Source of the DNA: Paenibacillus luteus
GTDB lineage: Bacteria; Bacillota; Bacilli; Paenibacillales; Paenibacillaceae
DNA: 64,000 bases
Direction: 5' to 3'
Assembly: GCF_006542765.1 (NCBI RefSeq)
Contig: NZ_SKCD01000077.1
Coordinates: 62,001 to 126,000, forward strand
The notes beneath the pieces were generated by a model that saw only the letters and a program-made list of their open reading frames with translations, searched no databases and was not told the DNA's origin. Numbering within the stretch: the first letter of the stretch is position 1; each line of letters begins with the position of its first letter. Below are positions 60,506 to 64,000 of this stretch, one piece after another. The translations under genes were made by a program, and so were the position numbers.

Positions 60506-60682
60506 AAGCTGTACGACCTCCCGCTTCTTTGCGCCAGTGGCTTTTAGTTACTACTAAACTATGATAGTCATAGAGTTCATAGAACCAATAGATTGACCAC
60601 TGGGCAGCAATCAGTAGATTTGTTATCCACGATTCACCGTTGTGATGGTAGACAAAGCCATGCTTGCCTGCAAACGCAGCAA

Positions 60683-60705
60683 AGCCGCTTCCTAGCGAAG
60701 CGGCT
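60683..60705 (-). terminator. gpr terminator hairpin
   Basis: AGCCGCTTC pairs with GAAGCGGCT around a 5-nt loop. The T tract on the minus strand is weak (TTGCTGCGTTTGC), so termination may be partial. It lies 27 nt after the gpr stop. Confidence 0.5.
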
Positions 60706-60731
60706 GCAAGAATCATTTTTTAAGCAAACAC

Positions 60732-61739
60732 TCAGTGTGTATAGGCCGCTACATTACTTGAATCAACGGCATCATGCAGCGAAGCATTTAGGCCGCTCGC
60801 AATAATGTTGGCAATATCCTCAATAAATTCGTCAATTTCCTTTGGCGTAACGAGCAGATCATGTCCAATCGGACTGAGCACTTCCTTGACAAGCTGAAGG
60901 CGCTCATTCTCCTCCATCTGGTTGACCAAGCCTAAAATATGATCCGAGTTCGCGCTTTGCTGTTTAAAATGATTGCTCATCATCTCCAGCGTGTTGTTCA
61001 CAATGGTCGAAGCGTAAACGACCGTCGGCACGCCGATGGCAATGACAGGAACGCCTAATATTTCCTTGGTCAGCCCTTTGCGCTTATTGCCGATCCCCGA
61101 CCCTGGATGGATGCCCGTATCGGCGATTTGAATCGTCGTATTTACCCGCTCCAATGCTTTGGAGGCTAGCGCGTCAATCGCAATGACGAGCTCTGGCTTT
61201 GTTTTCTCTACAATACCTTGAACAATTTCGCTGGATTCAATACCGGTAATCCCAAGGACCCCTGGCGCTACTGCGCTTACCTGCCGATAGCCAGGCGCAA
61301 CCTGATCCGGCATAAGCTCAAAGTAATGACGCGTCACCATGACATTTTCAACGACAATTGGACCAAGGGCATCCGGGGTTACGTTCCAGTTGCCAAGCCC
61401 AACGATAAGCACTCTTGCCGTTTTGTTAATCGAGAGCCGTTCGAGAAAGGCCTCAAAATGCTTCGCGAACTGCGTCGCAACACGATCCTGCAGCCCTGTA
61501 TCCCCGTTACGCAGCCCCGGCACTTCGATCGTTACGTAATGTCCCTGCATTTTTCCGATCGCTTGTGAGCCCTGCTCGTTCTGTACATGCAGCTGCGTGA
61601 TCGTAATGCCATCGTCTTCGGTTATCTCTGATTGAATGCCTGGAATCGGGCCTCCGCGAGGAGATTCAGCCATTTCCTTCGCTTCAAGCGCCAAATCGGT
61701 ACGGACGTTATATTGCTGCAAATCAAGTTCCTTCTCCAC
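60732..61739 (-). CDS. gpr: Germination protease GPR
   Basis: A 335-residue aspartyl-type protease that degrades small acid-soluble proteins during spore germination. The short N-terminal propeptide (MEKELDLQQYNVRTDLALEA) precedes the GPR core with VLIVGLGNWNVTPDALGP, ELVIAIDALASK and ADTGIHPGSGIGNKRKGL. The start is a GTG at 61737-61739 behind AGGGAG. It is divergent from rpsT. No forespore-type promoter could be assigned with certainty. Confidence 0.95.
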   Translation of the reverse strand: MEKELDLQQYNVRTDLALEAKEMAESPRGGPIPGIQSEITEDDGITITQLHVQNEQGSQAIGKMQGHYVTIEVPGLRNGDTGLQDRVATQFAKHFEAFLERLSINKTARVLIVGLGNWNVTPDALGPIVVENVMVTRHYFELMPDQVAPGYRQVSAVAPGVLGITGIESSEIVQGIVEKTKPELVIAIDALASKALERVNTTIQIADTGIHPGSGIGNKRKGLTKEILGVPVIAIGVPTVVYASTIVNNTLEMMSNHFKQQSANSDHILGLVNQMEENERLQLVKEVLSPIGHDLLVTPKEIDEFIEDIANIIASGLNASLHDAVDSSNVAAYTH

Positions 61740-61855
61740 TGCTCATTCTCCCTTCAAGCCTGTACTACCGTTATTGTTTGCAGATGGCTTATTTTCATAC
61801 TCCTTGCCAGACACAGATGGGTTCATCTTGGAATTGAACAAGGTGCTTCCTGCTA

Positions 61856-61884
61856 TTGCTTTTTGGGGATTGGCATGATAATAT
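61856..61884 (+). promoter_or_regulatory. rpsT promoter
   Basis: TTGCTT (61856-61861), 17-nt spacer, TAATAT (61879-61884), about 70 nt before the rpsT start. A second possible -10 (TATATA) lies closer. Confidence 0.45.
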
Positions 61885-61953
61885 ATTTTAAGTTGTGTTG
61901 TCTAGGTTTATTATGTATATAAACCGTTGTAAATAGTTTAGGAGGTGAATTCC

Positions 61954-62226
61954 ATGCCAAACATTAAATCCGCGATTAAACGCGTTAAAACAAGTGAAAA
62001 GCGTCGTGCTTTGAATGCTTCCCAAAAATCCGCACTTCGTTCGGCCGTTAAAACTGCTGACCAAGCTATCGCTGGCACTGATCTTGATGCTGCTAAAGCA
62101 GCTCTTATCGCTGCAACGAAAAAGTTGGACAAAGCAGCAACTAAAGGCCTGATTCATAAAAATGCGGCTTCCCGCAAAAAATCACGTCTTGCAAAACGTT
62201 TGAATGCCCTTTCGGCTCAAGCCTAA
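61954..62226 (+). CDS. rpsT: 30S ribosomal protein S20
   Basis: A 90-residue basic protein beginning MPNIKSAIKRVKTSEKRRAL and ending in IHKNAASRKKSRLAKRLNAL, typical S20. The ATG at 61954 follows GGAGGTGAATTCC; the frame can be read from a GTG three codons earlier, but that overlaps the ribosome-binding site. It is one of few plus-strand genes and lies between holA and gpr, as in B. subtilis. Confidence 0.98.
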   Translation: MPNIKSAIKRVKTSEKRRALNASQKSALRSAVKTADQAIAGTDLDAAKAALIAATKKLDKAATKGLIHKNAASRKKSRLAKRLNALSAQA

Positions 62227-62235
62227 GCAGCGTAC

Positions 62236-62284
62236 AAGCTTAAACGGTTATCGTCGTCATTAGATGGCTGCAACCGTTTAGCTT
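62236..62284. repeat. Palindromic element H4 after rpsT
   Basis: AAGCTTAAACGGTT and AACCGTTTAGCTT arms (one bulge) enclose a 21-nt region that begins ATCGTCGTC. It resembles the GAAACGG hairpins near holA, but with diverged arms. Confidence 0.6.
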
Positions 62285-62286
62285 AC

Positions 62287-62330
62287 AAAAAAAGCTTCGC
62301 CGCCCCTAATCGGGCAGCGAAGCTTTTTTT
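62287..62330. terminator. rpsT terminator, bidirectional
   Basis: AAAAAAAGCTTCGC pairs with GCGAAGCTTTTTTT around an inner CCC/GGG stem. A and T tracts on both sides allow termination of rpsT and of holA-direction transcripts. Confidence 0.92.
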
Positions 62331-62343
62331 GTGCGCAAACAAG

Positions 62344-62386
62344 ATGAAACGGCTGTCGCCGTCCTTTGACGGCGCAGCGTGTTTCA
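62344..62386. repeat. Palindromic element H1
   Basis: TGAAACGGCTGTCGCCGTC, then TTT, then GACGGCGCAGCGTGTTTCA: outer TGAAAC/GTTTCA and inner GCCGTC/GACGGC pair. It is the same type of element as those at 63496-63639. Confidence 0.75.
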
Positions 62387-62420
62387 TTCCGAGAAATGTA
62401 GACAGGCGATGGAGATCGAG

Positions 62421-63455
62421 CTAAGCGCCCTTCTCCATGCCAAGTGAAAGCAAATACAATTCCAAGCCGAGCGTCTTGTCGATCGTTCCCGTCTTCATCT
62501 GATAATCAAGCTCTGCAAGCGAAGCCAGCAATCTCCCTAGCTTCGGAACTTGGAACTTGCGGCTTTTCTCCGAAGCAAGCTTCACCGCATAGGGATGCAA
62601 ACCTAATTGGCCCGCCATCTGCTGGGGCGAGTACTGATGCTGCTCCAGCTCTTTAATTTGCAGCATGATCCTCAGCTGCCTCGCAATGAGCGCCGCGATC
62701 TTAATCGGCTCCTCACGTCGCACAAGCAGTTCTCTGTATAGACGAATAGCTTTGTCTATTCGAAGCTCTGCAATCGCATCCACAAGCGCGAATACATCCT
62801 CCTCTACCGTAGCTGCTGTCATTAGCGAAGCTATTTCCACGTCGATGGTTCCACCCGCTCCCGCATGAAGGCAAAGCTTGTCCACCTCTTGTGAGAGCTG
62901 CTGCATATTGGCTCCGGCGCGGGTAAGAAGCAGATCTGCGGCATCGGAAGACAGGGTTCTGTTTTGCTCCGCTGCTCGCTTAATCATCCACTGCTTAAGC
63001 TGCGACGCATCCAGCTCTGGAAAAGGCACGAGTGAATTCCGCTCCTTCAGCGTCTTCACTAACTTCCTCCGCTCATCCAGCTTCTCCGCATTCACAGAAA
63101 TGACGATAATGGATGTCTCTGAAGGGTATTCCATATATTGAATCAGCTTCTCCGGACGATGCTCCAGCTTGCCGCCTTCTTTCCCGCCAGCACACATCAC
63201 GACGGCGTCCCTTATGAGAATTAGCTTGCGCTCCACGAAAAAAGGCGACGTCTCCGCTTCAAGAACGGCCTCGTCGATCGAGGTTTCCGCGGTATCGAAC
63301 TTCACGATGCCAAGCTCGCGCTCATCAGCCGTAAACATCGCGTCTGTCAAGGCATTGATAAACTGCTGCAGGCGATAGCGATCCTTGCCATACAAAACAT
63401 AGATTGGGCGAAAGCGGCCGCCCTTTATTTCCTTCAACGCTTCCTTCGCATCCAT
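62421..63455 (-). CDS. holA: DNA polymerase III delta subunit
   Basis: A 344-residue subunit of the clamp loader, which opens the beta clamp. Conserved parts include GRFRPIYVLYGKDRYRLQQF near the start, SPFFVERKLILIRDA, and LDASQLKQWMIKRAAEQNRTL. The C-terminal domain holds LYRELLVRREEPIKIAALIARQ and ends ELYLLSLG. Length is normal. It is upstream of rpsT and downstream of a truncated gene, in the yqeN position of B. subtilis. Confidence 0.95.
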   Translation of the reverse strand: MDAKEALKEIKGGRFRPIYVLYGKDRYRLQQFINALTDAMFTADERELGIVKFDTAETSIDEAVLEAETSPFFVERKLILIRDAVVMCAGGKEGGKLEHRPEKLIQYMEYPSETSIIVISVNAEKLDERRKLVKTLKERNSLVPFPELDASQLKQWMIKRAAEQNRTLSSDAADLLLTRAGANMQQLSQEVDKLCLHAGAGGTIDVEIASLMTAATVEEDVFALVDAIAELRIDKAIRLYRELLVRREEPIKIAALIARQLRIMLQIKELEQHQYSPQQMAGQLGLHPYAVKLASEKSRKFQVPKLGRLLASLAELDYQMKTGTIDKTLGLELYLLSLGMEKGA

Positions 63456-63495
63456 TGCTGCACCCCACTAGCTGTAAGTATAATTATACGTAAGA

Positions 63496-63639
63496 AGAAA
63501 CGCCTGATGGCGTCCTTTCTGTAGACGCCATCGTTTCTCCGAAACGTATAGAGAAAGTAAGAGCAAACTCCTATACTTTCCTATACATCAAGAAGAAACG
63601 GCTTAGCCGTCCTCTGGCAGAGGACGGCATCCGTTTCTT
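63496..63639. repeat. Composite palindromic mosaic: H2, double-hairpin copy B, H3
   Basis: Three adjoining modules. H2 (63496-63538): AGAAACG / CGTTTCT outer arms with GATGGCGTC / GACGCCATC inner arms. Double-hairpin copy B (63532-63591): matches copy A at 27590 with about five changes in 60 bp. H3 (63593-63639): AAGAAACGG / CCGTTTCTT outer and GCCGTCCTCTG / CAGAGGACGGC inner arms. The end of H2 doubles as the first arm of copy B. The block lies between holA and its upstream small ORF. Confidence 0.85.
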
Positions 63640-63695
63640 CAAGAATTATAAGACTGCTTTAACGTGTGAAACGTATAAAACCTCATAGCTGAAAT

Positions 63696-63729
63696 AAAGG
63701 GATGAGCCTTTATGGGGCTTCATCCCTTT
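63696..63729 (-). terminator. Hairpin ending the small ORF upstream of holA
   Basis: AAAGGGATGA pairs with TCATCCCTTT around GCC/GGC; on the minus strand it continues TTTATTTC. The stop codon of the small ORF lies inside the hairpin. Confidence 0.7.
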
Positions 63730-63871
63730 GCCGAACATCTATATAAACATTCGCAGGCAGGCCCATGGTGCCGCCCTGCGGATGGTCATACGACGTTAAG
63801 GCTTCGTCGCAGACACTCTCGTTGCTCATACTATACGCAGCAGCGGATGAATGTGTGCGGATACCTTTCAT
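63710..63871 (-). CDS. Possible small protein coupled to the truncated upstream gene
   Basis: An open frame of 53 codons beginning MKGIRTHSSAAAYSMSNE and ending YIDVRQRDEAP. Its ATG overlaps the stop of the preceding gene as TAATG, a common coupling arrangement, although no separate ribosome-binding site is obvious. It holds one Cys and a Gly-rich segment, with no membrane helix. It does not resemble YqzM, which occupies the corresponding slot in B. subtilis. It may not be translated. Confidence 0.35.
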   Translation of the reverse strand: MKGIRTHSSAAAYSMSNESVCDEALTSYDHPQGGTMGLPANVYIDVRQRDEAP

Positions 63872-64000
63872 TAATGGGCTGCCTTCTGTTCCGTTAGGCT
63901 AGCCGTATCAATGACATACTTCTCAATAGCTCCTTGCTCCACATGAACCTCGTAGGCTAGTTCGGAGCTATCCTCCGCCCAGCTAAGATTAACAAGCTGG
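63871..64000 (-). CDS. C-terminal end of a gene cut by the window edge
   Basis: The last 42 codons are open in one frame and end in TAA at 63871-63873 (…SWAEDSSELAYEVHVEQGA, then EKYVIDTASLTEQKAAH). The rest lies beyond the window. In B. subtilis comEC lies near this point, but the visible tail is too short to identify. Confidence 0.5.
   Translation of the reverse strand, partial: QLVNLSWAEDSSELAYEVHVEQGAIEKYVIDTASLTEQKAAH

Noticed and set aside
60506..60600. Sigma-E promoter for spoIIP
   Set aside because: CATAGTTT could serve as -10, but the -35 (TTCTATG) is weak. Expected from biology, not supported enough by sequence.
61740..61830. Sigma-G promoter for gpr
   Set aside because: No -10 resembling CATNMTA at proper spacing from a TGMATA-type -35 was found.
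1..64000. Defence system, prophage, tRNA or rRNA genes
   Set aside because: No restriction, toxin-antitoxin, phage structural or tRNA-like sequences were recognised on either strand.

Overview
The window reads as a chromosomal core region of an endospore-forming Bacillota, most likely a Paenibacillus-type member of the Paenibacillaceae (inference from gene content and order). Support comes from sporulation genes (gpr, spoIIP, yqfC, yqfD, a YqxA-like gene), the sigma-A operon, a CIRCE-controlled hrcA-grpE-dnaK-dnaJ operon, a glycine T-box and many Bacillus-type small genes. Nearly all genes lie on the minus strand and follow the Bacillus subtilis order comEC-side/holA-rpsT-gpr-spoIIP-yqxA-lepA-hemW-hrcA... 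through to dnaG-rpoD-trmK-yqfO. I see no tRNA, rRNA, insertion sequence, prophage or CRISPR array.

Layout in left-to-right coordinates. 1-1045: three small minus-strand genes (partial membrane protein, DUF1540, YpuI). 1228-3075: a plus-strand subtilase, sharing a bidirectional terminator with the RNase P RNA gene (3141-3557, minus). 3654-13882: Nif3-like, trmK, membrane protein, rpoD, dnaG, yqxD, PPDK regulator and glyS/glyQ, with a glycine T-box leader. 14245-15786: a DHA2 drug-efflux transporter inserted between glyQS and recO. 15942-24130: recO, yqzL, era, cdd, dgkA, ybeY, pgpH, phoH, yqfD, yqfC, which is DNA repair, ribosome maturation, c-di-AMP turnover and sporulation. 24532-27493: nfeD-floA-small membrane protein, behind a near-perfect sigma-W promoter. 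27697-28768: yqeY, rpsU, HIT protein. 29005-38439: a repair block (addB-addA, a membrane protein, an RlmI-type rRNA methyltransferase) sitting inside the usual yqeW-rpsU neighbourhood. 38549-44040: plus-strand Na/Pi cotransporter, then Nudix, mtaB, rsmE, site-2 protease and prmA on minus. 44272-49018: a plus-strand sulfonate cassette (TetR regulator, SsuD, Tau/Ssu-type ABC transporter) that splits dnaJ from prmA. 49077-54350: YfhD-like pair, dnaJ, dnaK, grpE, hrcA. 54519-64000: small protein, GNAT enzyme, hemW, lepA, yqxA, spoIIP, gpr, rpsT (plus), holA, a small coupled ORF and a truncated gene.

Regulation that can be read directly: CIRCE and a promoter before hrcA; a T-box with GGC specifier before glyQS; a sigma-W-type promoter before nfeD-floA; a sigma-E-type promoter before yqfC-yqfD; a 14-bp perfect palindrome just downstream of the sulfonate-cassette promoter; an inverted repeat inside the promoter of the efflux gene; and many intrinsic terminators.

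Most interesting signals outside ordinary annotation: (1) a hairpin with a CUYCG loop set directly 5' of the Shine-Dalgarno of both grpE and yqfC, and amplified as 37-bp tandem units in the yqfC leader; (2) a mosaic of intergenic palindromic elements around holA/rpsT, one module of which recurs almost unchanged next to yqeY; (3) an RNase P RNA with class A features rather than the B class of Bacillus; (4) the hybrid Tau-transporter/SsuD cassette with a TetR operator and leader terminator.
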